Numbered from the stretch's first letter, positions 13,555 through 27,000 are shown. The stretch is 64,000 nt of DNA from Heterodera schachtii (GCA_023374025.1 SIJG01000089.1:513529-577528); one strand, 5' to 3'. The notes: generated by a model not told the origin, from the letters alone. Numbers and translations: made by a program.

Positions 13555-13630
13555 ATAATGGTTCGGTTGTTCAGTGGTACCGCTTGGATGGAGACGAAAG
13601 TTCGATTCCCATTCGATGCACTACCTTTTT
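13555..13630 (+). pseudogene. tRNA-like relic (tRNA-Gly-like) with Pol III signals
   Basis: The stretch contains a D-arm/A-box-like TTGTTCAGTGGTA (about 13566), a T-loop/B-box GTTCGATTCCC (about 13600), a 3' acceptor-like TCGATGCA and a T7 run just after it (about 13625), the usual Pol III stop. The phrase order is that of a eukaryotic tRNA-Gly. The acceptor 5' strand pairs only partly, and the T-stem does not pair well (GAAAG against CCCAT). It is therefore more likely a decayed tRNA gene or the head of a tRNA-derived SINE than a working tRNA. Confidence 0.5.
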
Positions 13631-13689
13631 TTGCCCTTTTAAAATATCTTAAACTTTGCCGTTTATTTTCCTAAACTTTGGAGCCCGCT

Positions 13690-14540
13690 AATTGAAATGG
13701 CATGGGAGTTCAATGGAAGGAACAGCCAAAATGGGGAGGAAGCCTTCCACTATTTGTTGGAAATGGGAGAAGCATTGAGTTGGGGGCCGGGACGAAAAAT
13801 TGTGCCGTCGATGACGATAATGCCGAAGGGCAAAAAGTCAAAGGGCGGGGGGGAAGGAGCGACAAAAACGTTTTGCCAAGAGGCAACGAAGAAAAAAAAA
13901 CTAAGTGGAAAAGCAAACATTTTGCCAATGGCGGGGGAGGGGAGTAGCAAAATTCAAACTGGGGACGGGGAGGGATGAAGCCACCGATGGCGGAAGGAAA
14001 CGGCGGAAACATTAAGCGGACGGGACAGCAAGAAAGGAACGGCACGGCACAAAACAGCAACAAAAAAAAAATTGGGGGGTGGAGAAGCATGTGCCGAAGA
14101 AGGGTATTAACTGGGAGGACAATTGGTGCCTGAACAGCTAGACGTGGTACGGGTCAGTACCAAGACAAAACAAAAACCGGCAAGAATTTCGGGTTTAATT
14201 GGGACGTACAATTTGGTAGACGGACCTTTCAGTACCACTCAGTACTGACATGGCACTGATTAAAAAGATTTGCTTGTGCTTATAATGGGTGCAAATGCCA
14301 TTTAAAGAGGTTTTTGCTAAATTTTCGGGACTGAATTGTCCATGGGGCTGACACGGAGTGTGCATGAGAAAATCTGTTCAACTTCTTAGACGCCGAGGAA
14401 TTAAAGGGCAACCCTCCCCATTTTCGAGAATAATTTATGGCACGCAAAATTGTGGTGGGGCGGCATGGGAAAGACAAAAAGCCGCCGCCCAGTGGGAAAA
14501 GAAAAATTGGGAAAATGGGAAGATTTTTTCAATTATTTAA
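13690..14540. other. GC-rich, purine-rich island without a supported gene
   Basis: The plus strand is strongly purine-biased from about 13690 to 14090, with many GGGGAGG and GGAAGG words. It then carries short GTAC-containing inverted phrases (GGTACGGGTCAGTACC near 14145, CAGTACCACTCAGTACTG near 14231). Frames on both strands are open for up to 126 codons but are repetitive and unspliced, and no family is recognised. Confidence 0.4.
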
Positions 14541-14990
14541 AATCAATTAAAAAAGGAAAAATAATAAACACAAAAATTGGTGTAATAAAAAAAAGGGATT
14601 GAAAAATATTTAAAATGAATTTCTAAATTATTTAATTGCTTATTTTGTTTATTTCTTTATTTATATTCTGTAAATAAAAGTTTGTCATCAGTAGAATGGC
14701 AAAAAGTACGTATCTATATGCTCTGACAATAAAAGAGCCGCTTTAATTGAGGGGCCGTTTTAATAGAGAAATTTTTTGAAAAAATGCCAAAATATGCACA
14801 TAAATTGCGATATATGTAAAAATTTTGCGCATTTCCAACCAAACTCATATTTGACGGTAATTATGTGTTAATTGAGATAATTAAGTGGCTGCGGTAAACA
14901 CTCGCGAATTAGGCAAGCGTGCGTATATAGAAAACGGAAATTAATTGCCAAAATGTGATCAAATCGCCCGCCAATAAGACAAAAACAAAC

Positions 14991-15043
14991 CTTCGTCATC
15001 AAATTCATGCGTTGAGTCATCCTCCAAGAAGTAGTAGTTTGAT
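14991..15043 (-). CDS. 53-nt micro-exon, candidate SLC4A11-like N-terminal segment
   Basis: A strong acceptor (TTTTCAG) precedes position 15043 and a donor (GAAG|GTTTGT) follows 14991. The 17 complete codons read SNYYFLEDDSTHEFDDE. This resembles the YY...DD..FE..EE segment near the N-terminus of vertebrate SLC4A11. The exon begins one base into a codon, which fits the two leftover bases of the exon ending at 24584. It ends one base into a codon, so the next exon must supply two bases. Either it joins the gene at 24.6-30.0 kb to the SLC4 exons below 5.5 kb, or its downstream partner is not recognised. Confidence 0.6.
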
Positions 15044-18000
15044 CTGAAAAGCCTGATCAGTTTTGATTGATCAAAGAAATCGAATGTATTGAAAAGTAAT
15101 AATTAAAGATTTCTGATTCTGAAAATGCCATTCCTATGAATTACCGAAAATAAACACAAGAGAAATTTGTAAAAATTCAATTTTTTTTTCATTAAGTTTT
15201 AGGGAAAAACTTTAAAAAAATGAAAGTTTAAAAAACATTTTTAAATATAAAATTTTTTTATGAAAATGTTTTATTTTTTCTTGAAATTCTTGCTTGAAAA
15301 ATATTAAAAAAACAATCAAATGTCTTATTATAAATTTAAATTTTTCACTAATTTCTAAAGTAGTTAGAACAAATTTTACTATGGCGAAGTAATCGGTGCC
15401 AATTTTCAAATTGTACAAAACCTTTATTTATTTAATATAATAATAATTTGTATTTTTATTGTTTAAAAAACGATGCAATTAAATGGCTTAAAATTAAATT
15501 ATTTCAATTTTTCTTTAAAATAAATTCACTTTATTAAACAACATGGCACTTGTGAAGTTTGTATTAAAATATTCGTGATATTAAAAATGAAAATTTATTA
15601 TATTTTATTGCCACTAATTATTTGTATCAAATATTTGGATATTAAAAATGAATTATTATATTTTATTGGCACTAATTAATTTGTATCAAATACTTGGATA
15701 TTAAAAATGAATTATTATATTTTTTTATTGTATATTATTGAATATGTAGAATAAATTTTTTTATTTTAAACAAATATTTGATACAAACTACAAAATGCAG
15801 ATAAATTATAATAAATTTTCATTTTTAATATCCAAATATTTGATACTATACAAATCATTTTTAATACAAACTACATTAGTGCCAATAAAAACACCAAAAA
15901 TTTTCGGATTTATTATTATTCGCTCATAAATTTTTTAATATTTATGAAAAATAAGAGAATGTTCAACCCAATTTCTGCTATATTATTTATAATTATTTTC
16001 CTCCATTTTTCATTTTCAATTTCAAATGGAAATCCATCGGTAAGTTTTGGCTTTTTTTAAATATTTTTTAATCCATTTTTAATTAGGCTGATGACAAAAT
16101 GCTAATTGATTTTGTGAGAGGCCAAAAAGAAACTCAAATTAGTGAATATTCAAAGCAGAAATACGAGGCATACCTTGGCATTATGCATTATATGAAAAAG
16201 AATTGGCACTGTGAGAAAATTGCGGAGGAATTTAAAGAATATGAACGGACAGAATGCCAAAAATATCGAAAATATTTGGACATTTTGTACGAATATTTGT
16301 ACAGAGAATATGCCGGAATTCCAACAGTGAAGCCAAAATTTGTAGTTAATTATGAGAACATTGAAACTGACGGGCCAATAATTTATGTTGTTTTTGTCTG
16401 GTCACAATTTCGGAGTTTTATTTTGATTCATATTCGAGTAATTATTTCAAATATAAATTATACATATTATTTAAAAGATCTGAAGATACTCAAACAAAAT
16501 TGTTGAATGAGAAGAGATTAAATTATGAAATAAATTTGGAAAATGAACCAAAAATGCCAATTAATGAAATGATTTTGCAATTGGCAATTGACACAGCGAA
16601 TGAATGGCAATCATTTGGAAATTTATACGAAATAATTCGACCAAATTTTGACAAAAATTTGAGGGAACTGTTCAAAAAGGCAGAAGAAAAGGCAAAAGAA
16701 GACGAAGAAGAAGAAGGAGAAGAAGACGAAGAAGAAGGAGAAGAAGACGAAGAAGAAGAAGGAGATATAATAAATGTTGACAAGCATTGGATAATTTTGA
16801 GTACACAATTCAATGACATTAATATATGGGTGAGCAGCTTGTCAATTAAAAAACAATAATTTTTTAATTAATTAATTAATTAAATTTATTTGTTTAGGCT
16901 AATGATGCTTTATTTGCTGCAATTGTGAAGGGAGAAGCGACAAATATTGACAAATTTTTTAAACTCATTAAAGGAAGTTTGGAGTCAAAAGAATATTTGA
17001 AATAGAGATTTGAGTCCCATCTTGGCGTTGTGTATTTGATGAAAAAGAATTGGCACTGTGACGAAATTGAGGAGAAATTTGAAGAAAATGAAATTGAAAA
17101 ATGTCGAAAAAACGAAGAATTTGTGCAAATTTTATACGAATATATCTTTCGAATTTTTGTTGAAGGTTTTATTATTCTTTTATAATTTAATAATAATCAT
17201 AATAATAATAATTAAATTGGGTAGGAAAAAATGTAAATAAATGGCGCAAATATTTGTATATTTTTTTACAAATATTTATACCATTTTTATTTGAAAAGTT
17301 TTTAATTTTCAATTAAATAAATTTAGATAAATTAAATAGTTCTGTTTAGCTAAAAGTCCGAAAGTGGCGAAACAATTACAACCGCCGGTGGTAAATCCAA
17401 TATTTTTTAATGAAGAAAACTTCCATGACGATTTGATTAATGTTGTCCAAATTCTGAGTGATATTTCAAAATGTTTTTGGAAAATTGGGCAAAATGAATT
17501 GAAAATGATTGATGATGATGATATTAATGAGATGGAATTAGTAAATGAGGAGGAATTGAATTACCAATTAAAAGAGGAGAAAAGTGAAGAAAATGGAGAA
17601 ACATTAATGTTCAAAACGAAAAAACAAAAAATGAAACATTTCAATGATCCGATGGGAATTGCCAATTTACGAAGAGAATTTGAAGAAAAAATGGAAAAAT
17701 TGTGCCAAAAAATAAAAGAAAATGACAAAAAAGAAAAGACAAAATTGGAAAAAGCATTGAGAAATGCAGCAAATAATGAAGATGAAAAACACCATTTGAA
17801 CAACGAATATGATGACAAATTTGGCACTTTCAATTCGTCGCCATTTTCTCAAAAAATTTCTGGCGCTTTTTAAAAAGTTACCGAGAGGTTTTTAGGGTCG
17901 TTGACAGGGAACGGATTTTTAGGTGCTAAAAATCGCGAAATAGGTACCTAAATAGTTGCTAAAAAACTGCCAAAATAGTTGCTAAAAACTCAAAAAAGGC

Positions 18001-21000
18001 CAATAGTTGCTAAAAAAGTTGCAAAAAATTGGAAAAGCATGTCAATAAATGTGTGAATTTTCCAAAAATTGTCGATTCTTAGGGGTGCATTTTTGTTTTT
18101 TATTGCTTCTTTCATAATAATTTTTTGTTGAAAAGCAGAAATAGTTGAAAAAATAGTTGTTTTTTTTTAATTTCACAAGCCAAAATAGTTGTTAAAAAGT
18201 TTCATAAGCGAAAATAGTTGAAAATAGTTGCTAAAAAGTCGCTCTAAATCGAAAATTGATCGAAGAAAAGGTGTTTTTTGCGCTTATCTCAGCATATGCT
18301 ATCCGAGAAAAAAAATAGGTGAAAACCTAAAAATCCGTTCCCTGGTCGTTGACCACGAAGCCGGCATCTATTTTGACCATCTCAGACTTCCTAACTGAGT
18401 TTTGTTCGAGTTAGGCTTAGATTAAAATCACTAACTTTTTAAATAGCGCCAAATTTCCCTTTTTGTGTCAAAAATTTCTTATTTTTTCCTTGTTCGGTTT
18501 TCTTTCTTCACCTATCACACAATGCTTCTGTCTTTTTTCTTTCCATTTTCAATTTTTTTTTTTTAATTTTTTGCTTTGATAAATTTTTGGGAAAGTTTAT
18601 GCTTTTTGTAAATATAAAATTTTCTTTTCATTTTTATGTTTTAATTTAAAATTTCTCTTTTTTTTTATTCAAATAAGTTAAATAAAGAAAAAAAAACATA
18701 TGAGTAAGAAAAATAAGGAATTTCAAGAAAAATTGGTGTCGAATGAAAGCGCCAAATTAATGAAATTTATTAAAAAAAAAAAGATTGATCCACCAATGTG
18801 TAGAAGTAACCATAATCCCATATTTATAGATTAATCCACCAATATGTAGACCATAACCCCATATTTATTTATATTTATAATTTGTTTTTAGTATTTGGGA
18901 ATTGGTCAAAATTAGAGTTGTACGGGACCGGGACCTGGTACTGAAAAAAGCAAAAAAGCGTACAACTGAGTACCTATGTCCCGGTTTTGACCAGTTTTGA
19001 CCGGGACCGGGAAAAGTCCCGGTTTTTTCCCTGTTTTCCTAGCCAAAAAGTCCCGGTTTTTCAACCCGAAAATTCCCGGTCCCGTACAACTCTAGTCAAA
19101 ATAGTTGGCAGATTCTTAATCCTAGGCCCCTCAAGTTCGGTTTTCTTTCTTCACCTATCATAACAATGCCTTTCTGTCTTTTTTTTTCTTTCCATTTTGA
19201 TTTAATTTTGTTTTTGTATTTCTTTTTATTTATTTATTTACTTTGATAAATTTTTGGCAAATTTATGCTTTTTGTAAATATAAATTTCTTTTTTTTTTTA
19301 TATTTTAATTTAAAATCACTTTTTTATTCAAAAAGTTAAAAAGAAAATAAATTTGAGGCAGAAAAATAAGAAATTCTCATGAAAAAAACTTTAAATTGTG
19401 GCACAGAAAATTCCTACTCAGAATTCATTGTCAGGGTCCGGATTTATATTTGCAAAAAAAAAAAAGAAGAAAAATTTGGAAATTTTTGCTCATTTTGCAA
19501 AGAATTTGAGTGCCATAATTTTTTTGTTGTTGTTGTAAAAAGTATCGAATTTTTTAAAAAATGACAAAATATTTATTAAAAACCCCAAAATTTTTTTTTT
19601 ATCGGCCAAAAGTCCAAAATATTTTTTTATTTGGCTAAAGACTCGCTCTGATTGAATGGAAAACTGGTAAAAATGTGGTTTTTGAGCTTTTCTTATGCGA
19701 TAAAATATTCGCAAAAAAACATTTAAAAAATAAATAAATTTATATTTATCCATTAAAACTAAGTGAAGCAAAAAAAAAAAAAATGAATTCACGTGGAGAA
19801 AATGGGGTCCGGACAATCCGTCAGTGGATAATCCGTCAGTGGTCAATCCGTCAGTGGACAATCCGTCAGTAGACAATCCGTCAGTGGATAATCCTTCAGT
19901 GGACAATTCGTCAGCAAATTTTTTATGAGCAATGATCAAAAATTTTATATAAAATAACACAAATTATTAATTCACATTTTTAGCAACTTAAATTAATTTC
20001 ACATGATTTTAAAAAAATCTAAGTGTTTTAAAAATAAATTTGCTTATGGATTAGTTACTGACGTATTGTCCACTGACGGATTGTCCACTTACTGACGGAT
20101 TGTCCACTGACGGATTGTCCGCTTACTGACGGATTGTCCACTGACGGATTGTCCGGGAGCCGGAGAAAATGGCATAACAAAGTTCTTTGAAATAAACTTG
20201 AGAATGTGTGTCAATTACTTTTTCTAAGATTCGAAAAAACATCAAAATGAGAGTTATCTCAGAAATTGTTGGTTTCAACGAAAAAAATAAATTTGTTCAC
20301 TGAGTCAAAATAAATTAGATTAATTTAGACAAATTGCAAAAATGAACTAAGATTTATTCTTTTATTAGTAGAGACCGACTAAAAAGGCACCAAAAATCGC
20401 GAAAAAGGCATTATAAAAGGCACGAAAAAATTGAAAAAAAGGCATGAAAGGGCACAAAAATCCCGGAAAAGGCATGAAAAAAGGCATTTAAAAATTTTTT
20501 ATTAAGGATTTTTAGGGAGCAAACATGTAAATTTAACCAAATAACTTAATTTTGGTCATTAAAATGATAATTAAATACTTTATAATGTTTTTCGAAGAAG
20601 AAAAATTTTTAAACCTAAAATTTTTTATCAAAAAAACAAAATGAAATTTTGGCGATCAATTTTTAAAAAAATTTTCAAATTCTTAAGGGTGTATTTTCTG
20701 AAAAATTTTCAGCTCATTTCTTAGGGGTGTATTTTTGAAAAAAATATGAATTCTTAGGGGTGTATTTTCTAAAAAATTTTTCGGTTCATTTCTTAGGGGT
20801 GTATATTCCTGATTTTATTGCATTTTTAATGGAATTTTTCTGAAAAAAACGCCAAAAAAAGGCATCAAAACGGCAAAATGCCAAAAAAGGCATTTAAGGC
20901 ACGAAAATCCGGAAAAAGGCAAAAAAAGGCATAATAAAAGTCAACGTAGAAGCCTCAAACCAAGTGGAAAATGCGTTATTTATGCTCAATATGTCGAAAC

Positions 21001-24000
21001 TAGTGCGCAGAAAAAAAGGCATATGCCTTAAAAGTCGGTCTCTATTTATTAGATAGGCAAGATGGGAATCTTCGACAAAAAATTACCAAAAACTTTGCTT
21101 AAATACAACCAAATTTTAAAATATTAATGTTTTTCGATAGCCCCCCCCCCCCTATGTATTCTTCTCTGTTAGCCTGCAAAATTTCAAAAAATTTGGCTAA
21201 GTTTGAACAAAGTTTTGGCCAAAAGTACCCAAGGAATACCAGGTTTTCAAACATTTTTGGTCGTAAATTTGAAAATTAGCCAAATTTTATGAAATTTTGA
21301 AGGCTAGTAGAAAATACTTCGAAAATTCTGCCTTTTTTGAGGTTTTCAAGCGACAATTTTTTTGTGTGAGCTGCTTAATCACTTAGAAATAGGCTTAAAT
21401 ATATCTTAAAACATTTAAGGCTTTCGACTGCTACCATGTTTCTTAAGTTATTGCCAATAAAATATAAAAAATTTCATTGTAAATATCCAAATATTTGATA
21501 TAAACTACAAAGTGCCAATAAATAATATACAACATTTGTGAAGTTTGTATTAAAATATTTGTGATATTAAAAATGAAAATTTATTATATTTTATTGCCAC
21601 TAATTATTTGTCTCAAATATTTGGATATTAAAAATGAATTATTATATTTTATTGGCACTTTGTAGTTTGTATTAAAATATTAAAATATTTTTTTTTGTGT
21701 ATATTATTGAATATAATAAATTTTTTATTTTAAACAAATATTTTTATACAAACTACAAAATGCAGATAAATTATAATAAATTTTCATTTTTAATATCCAA
21801 ATATTTGATACTATACAAATTTTTTTTAATATTTTAATACAAACTATATTATTAGTGCCAATAAAATATAAAAAATTTCATTGTAAATATCCAAAATATT
21901 TGATACAAATTATACAACTCATCATTTTTAATATTTTAATACAAACTACATTATTGTCAATAAAATATAATAAATTTTCATTGTAAATATCCAAATATTT
22001 GATACTATACAAATAATTTTTAATATTTTTAATACAAACTATATTATTAGTGCCAATAAAACACCAAAAATTTTCGGATATATTATTATTCTCTCATAAA
22101 TTTTTTAATATTTATGAAAAATAAGAGAATGTTCAACCCAGTTTCTGCTATATTCTTTATAATTATTTTCCTCCATTTTTCATTTTCAATTTCAAATGGA
22201 AATCCATCGGTAAGTTTTGACTTTTTTTTAAATATTATTTAATCCATTTTTAATTAGGCTGATGACAAAATGCTAATTGATTTTGTGAGAGGCCAAAAAG
22301 AAACTCAAATTAGTGAATATTCAAAACAAAAATACGAAGCTCATCTTGGCATTATGCATTTTATGAGAATGAATTGGCAATGTGATGAAATTGCGGAGGA
22401 ATTTGAAGAATATGAACGGACAGAATGCCAAAAATATCGCAAATATTTGGACATTTTATACGAATATTTGTACAGAGAATATGCCGGAATTCCAACAGTG
22501 ATGACAAAATTTGTGTTTAAAAAGGAAATTGAAATTGAAGGCCCAATAATTTATGCGTTGAATTGTCTGGCCAAAATTTCGCAGTTTTATTTTATAAAAA
22601 GGGTGGGACGACATTATGAATATAAATTAAACAGTCTGTTCAGTTATAAATTTGAACCAAAACTGTTGAATGAAAAGCGATTGAATTATGAAATAAAAAA
22701 GAAAAATGAACCAAAATTGCCAATTAATGAAATGATTTTGCAATTGGCAATTGACACAGCCAATGAATGGCAAACAAATGAAAGTTTAGAAGGAATAATC
22801 CGACAAACATTTGACAAAAATTTGAGGGAAATGCTTAAAAAAGCGGAAGAAAACGCAAAAGAAGACGAAGAAGGAGAAGAAGAAGAAGACGAAGAAGAAG
22901 GAGAAGAAGAAGAAGGAGATATAAATACAATTAATAATGACAAGCATTGGATAATTTTGCATACAAAATTCGATGACTTTAATGAATGGGTGAGACATTT
23001 AATTAAAATAAAATATAAATATTTTTTTTTATATTAATTCAATTTAAATTTAGATTAATGATAGCTTATTTTCTGAGTTTGTCAAGGGATTAGCGACAAA
23101 ATTTACAAATTTTTCTAAGCTGACCAAAGAATATTCAGGCAATAAGAAAGAGAAATTGGTACAAAAATATGAGGCCCATCTTGGCGTTGTGTATTTGATG
23201 AAAATGAATTGGAAATGCGACAAAATTGGGAAGGAATTTGAAGAATATGAACGGACAGAATGCCAAAAATATCGCAAATATTTGGACATTTTGTACGAAT
23301 ATTTATTCCGGATTTATGCTGAAGGTTTGATTTTTCATAATTAATAACAAAAAATATACATTTTTAATTTTTCAAAATGAATTAGCTAAAAGTGCGGAAA
23401 TGTTCAACAAATTGCCACCAGCGGTGAAGCCAATATTTATTTTACTAAATCGTTTTCGGGACAGTTTAATTTGATGTTGTCAAAACATTGAATGACATTT
23501 CGAAATGTTTGTGGAAAAAAGATGAAATGGAAGTTTTGGATGATACCGGACTTTTTGAGGAAATAAATTTGGTAAATGAGCAGGAATTGAATTACGAAAA
23601 AATAAAAGCGGCGGAAAGTGCCAATTTACGAAGAGAATTTGAACGAGAATTGGCAAAAATGTGCAAAAAAACAAAAGAAAATGCCAATGAATTGGAAAAA
23701 GCAATGACAAATGCAGCAAATAATGCTGAGAAATATCTTTTGAATGGCACTATGATAAGAAATTTGCAACTTTCATTTCGTCGCCATTTTCATAAAAAAC
23801 TCACTTTTTGTGTCAAAAATTTCTTATTTTCCTATTCTGGTTTCTTTTTTTTCACTCATCAACCAATGCTTTTGATTTTTTCTTTCCATTTTATTTATTT
23901 ATTTATTTATTTTTGTAGAGTAGAGCGGTAGGTACCGGTACTGGTACTGAAAAAACGGTACAACTGAGTACCTAGTACCGGTTTTTTTACCGGTTTTCCC

Positions 24001-27000
24001 AGCCAAAAAGTACCGGTTTATCAACTCCAAAAATTACCGGTACCGGTTTTTTTTTACAATTACCGATAACCGCTCTACCATAATTTTTTGGGGATTCTTT
24101 TTTATTCATTTCGCTTTGATAAATTTTTTGTGCTTTTCTAAATTTAATTTTTTTTATTTTAATTTAACATCTGTTTCTTTAATTGAAATAACTTTGAAAA
24201 AAAAACATTGACTTCATATTGCAAATTTAAAGAAATTCGTCTGTAGGCTTTTGAATAGACAAAAACTTTTCTTTAATAATTTCTATATTTTTCAAAGTTT
24301 TTATCTAATTTTAACAGAAATTTCAAGAATAAATGTTATTCGAGAACAAGAATATTTCGAAAAAATTTTGAAAATTTCAAAAAAAAACTTATTTTTAAAA
24401 AATTCAAAAAAATAAAAAAATAATTTTTGGTTAATTCTTATTTAATCAAATTGATTTTAAAAAATTATCGGAAGTGAGGGGGATTGACAATTTTCAAAAG
24501 CGCACAAGCAACTAATTAGGTCAATTAAACCATTAAGCCTATCAATCAATGTATTGTAATTAAGCTACTCCGTCACCACTCACCCGCGCCGCTGGTCCGT
24601 GATGCCGTCCGCGCAACTGCTCGCCCCACCGCCAGCCCCAATGGCGCCGCCACCCGACTGCAGCACGCCAGGCGCGTGCAGGCACGTGATCGAGTCGGAG
24701 TAGACGGTGGCGCTGGTGTACGACGGGTCGTACGCGGTGTTCACCGTGTTGTACGCGGACACGTTGTTGCTATTATTGTTATTGTTGTTGCTGTTGCATT
24801 GGTGGTTGAGCTGCGCGTGTGCGCCGCCGCGTACGGCACCGGCGCCAGCAATGACCGGTGCCAACGATAGCGAGCCGGAACCGCCGGATTGGCCGGTGCC
24901 TGCCGTGCCAACCGAACCGCGATCCTGAAAATTAATTAATTAAAATTAATTAATTATTTACGGGGAAGGGGCTCCCGAATTAGAACCGGACGTCCTTTTG
25001 AATAATTCCGATTTTATCCAGAATTCGAACAAATGGCCAAAAAACAAAAATGTTTCGAATTTTCGACTTTTGATCGAATTTGCTTAAGGAATTCAGAATT
25101 GTTAGGTTTGGATACCAAATTCGTGATCTGCGATCACCGATTATTTCTTCGGGGTAAAAATTTTTCTTTTTACAAAACCGCAATGTTTAAAGAGCAAAAA
25201 AAAAAAAAAAAAAAATTAAAATCTAAGTAAAATGAACAGATTTAATTTTAAAAATAGACTTAAAAATTATTTTTTCAATAAATTTCGAGAGTTTTTCGAG
25301 CCAAAATTATAACTTCTTCTTTACCAAAAAAAAAAAGAAGAAGAAATATCAGAAAAAAATCATGACTATCCAAAAAACCGAAAAATAAATTTTAATTTTT
25401 AAAATAAAATTTTAAATTTTAAAAATATAAAAAAGCATAAAAATTCAATTCAATTTTCCCACCTGCATCACAACAGCGTGTTGTTGATTTTCGGACATTT
25501 TTTTCCTCTGATGATGATTCTGTGCCGCCACCATTTGCTGCTGCTGTTGGATGATGATTTGACCAGTGGATTTGGGCCTACGCATTTTGAAGCGTTGCTG
25601 TTGCTGCAGAAATAAAAGGAGAAAAATTAAATTTAAACTAAAATTTAAAAAAATATATGTAAAAATTTTACAAAAAAATTTTAAAAATATAAAATTTTTT
25701 AAAATATCTTGAGGGTAGTTAATTTTATAGCGTCGGTTTTCTTGTTTATGAAAAAAAAAATTAAAAAAAGATTGCTGTTTTTTAAAAAATAAAATAAATA
25801 AATTTTGGTTGGATAATTAATTATCATCGTCTTCGTGCTGCTTTAATCGCTCCCTCCTCATTTATTTAAATCAAGTCTTTTTTGTTGCAATACTTTATAA
25901 TTTTTCATTAATTAAAATATTAAAAAAAAAAATTAAAAATGAACGAAAATTTGATTTTTTTTTACTAAAAATTATTAAAAAATTTATTTCGAAGCACTTT
26001 TAACTAATTAATCCATTTAAAAAAAATAGTGTCCAAATATACCTAAAGAAATTTATTGATCAAACTCTAAATTTAAATTTAATTTTTTAAATTATTTACA
26101 CTCATTTTTAAATTTCAACACCCACCTGGTGTTGCTGTGACGCAATGGTCGCAACGCGACGCTGCATTTGCGGTGTGTGTTGTGTTGCGACACCACCGCC
26201 ACCGCCACTCGCCACCGTGCTGACACTGCCCATGCTTGCCGCGCTTGCCTCGTCCGCGGAATCCTGTCGCACTGCAGCAGTTGCAACTGTCGTAGGTGAT
26301 GCTGCACTGGTCACGCCTCCGACGCAACGACGTGTTTGCTGCTGTTGTTGTTGAAGGCGCGTCAGCACGGTGCATGCACCACCGCCTACCCGCGCGGTAG
26401 GCGACTGCACCAGCGACGTGGCACCGCTTCCACGCACGTGAAAAATGCGTCCGGACGAACTGCTGCGCACCTCACGATCAGTGCCTAAACGTGAAACATT
26501 TACAAATAAAATTATAAAAAGGAGGATTTTTTGAAATTTTCTAGTGATCGAAATATTTGAAAATTTCCAAGCTGATTGTCATTATGCCAAAAACGTAATT
26601 TCCTGCAAAATTTCAAAACATTCTGACAAAACATTTATCATAAATTAATTAATCAGAAAATTATTGAAATTATGAAGAAATAAAAAAAAAATAATTATTT
26701 TTTCACAAAATACAAATTTTTTTAAATAATATTTAACTAAAAATGCATTTTTCGAAAAACTTAAATGAAATTTTTTTAAAATTAAAAAGCAATTATTCAT
26801 TAAACCTTTAGAAGGGGAAAGAAAACAAAACGAAATTTCTTAACTAATTTTCATTTTAATTAGTTGGTATTTTTCGGTCATAATTGAACTAATTAAAGGT
26901 GTTAAATTAACAATAATTTTTTTTCAAATAAAAACTCTGATTATCATAATTAATAAATTGTTAATTCAAAGTTAATTATTAATAACCGTCACTAATATCC

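Noticed and set aside
13697..14090. Coding frames of 66-126 codons in the purine-rich island
   Set aside because: Several frames overlap on both strands and all mirror base composition; none has splice support.
19806..20161. CRISPR-like array of short repeats
   Set aside because: Units are contiguous without unique spacers, are inverted in the second half and are flanked by a target duplication; the genome is eukaryotic.
20369..21044. Autonomous transposon
   Set aside because: No transposase-like frame lies within any of the terminal-repeat elements in this window; all are non-autonomous.
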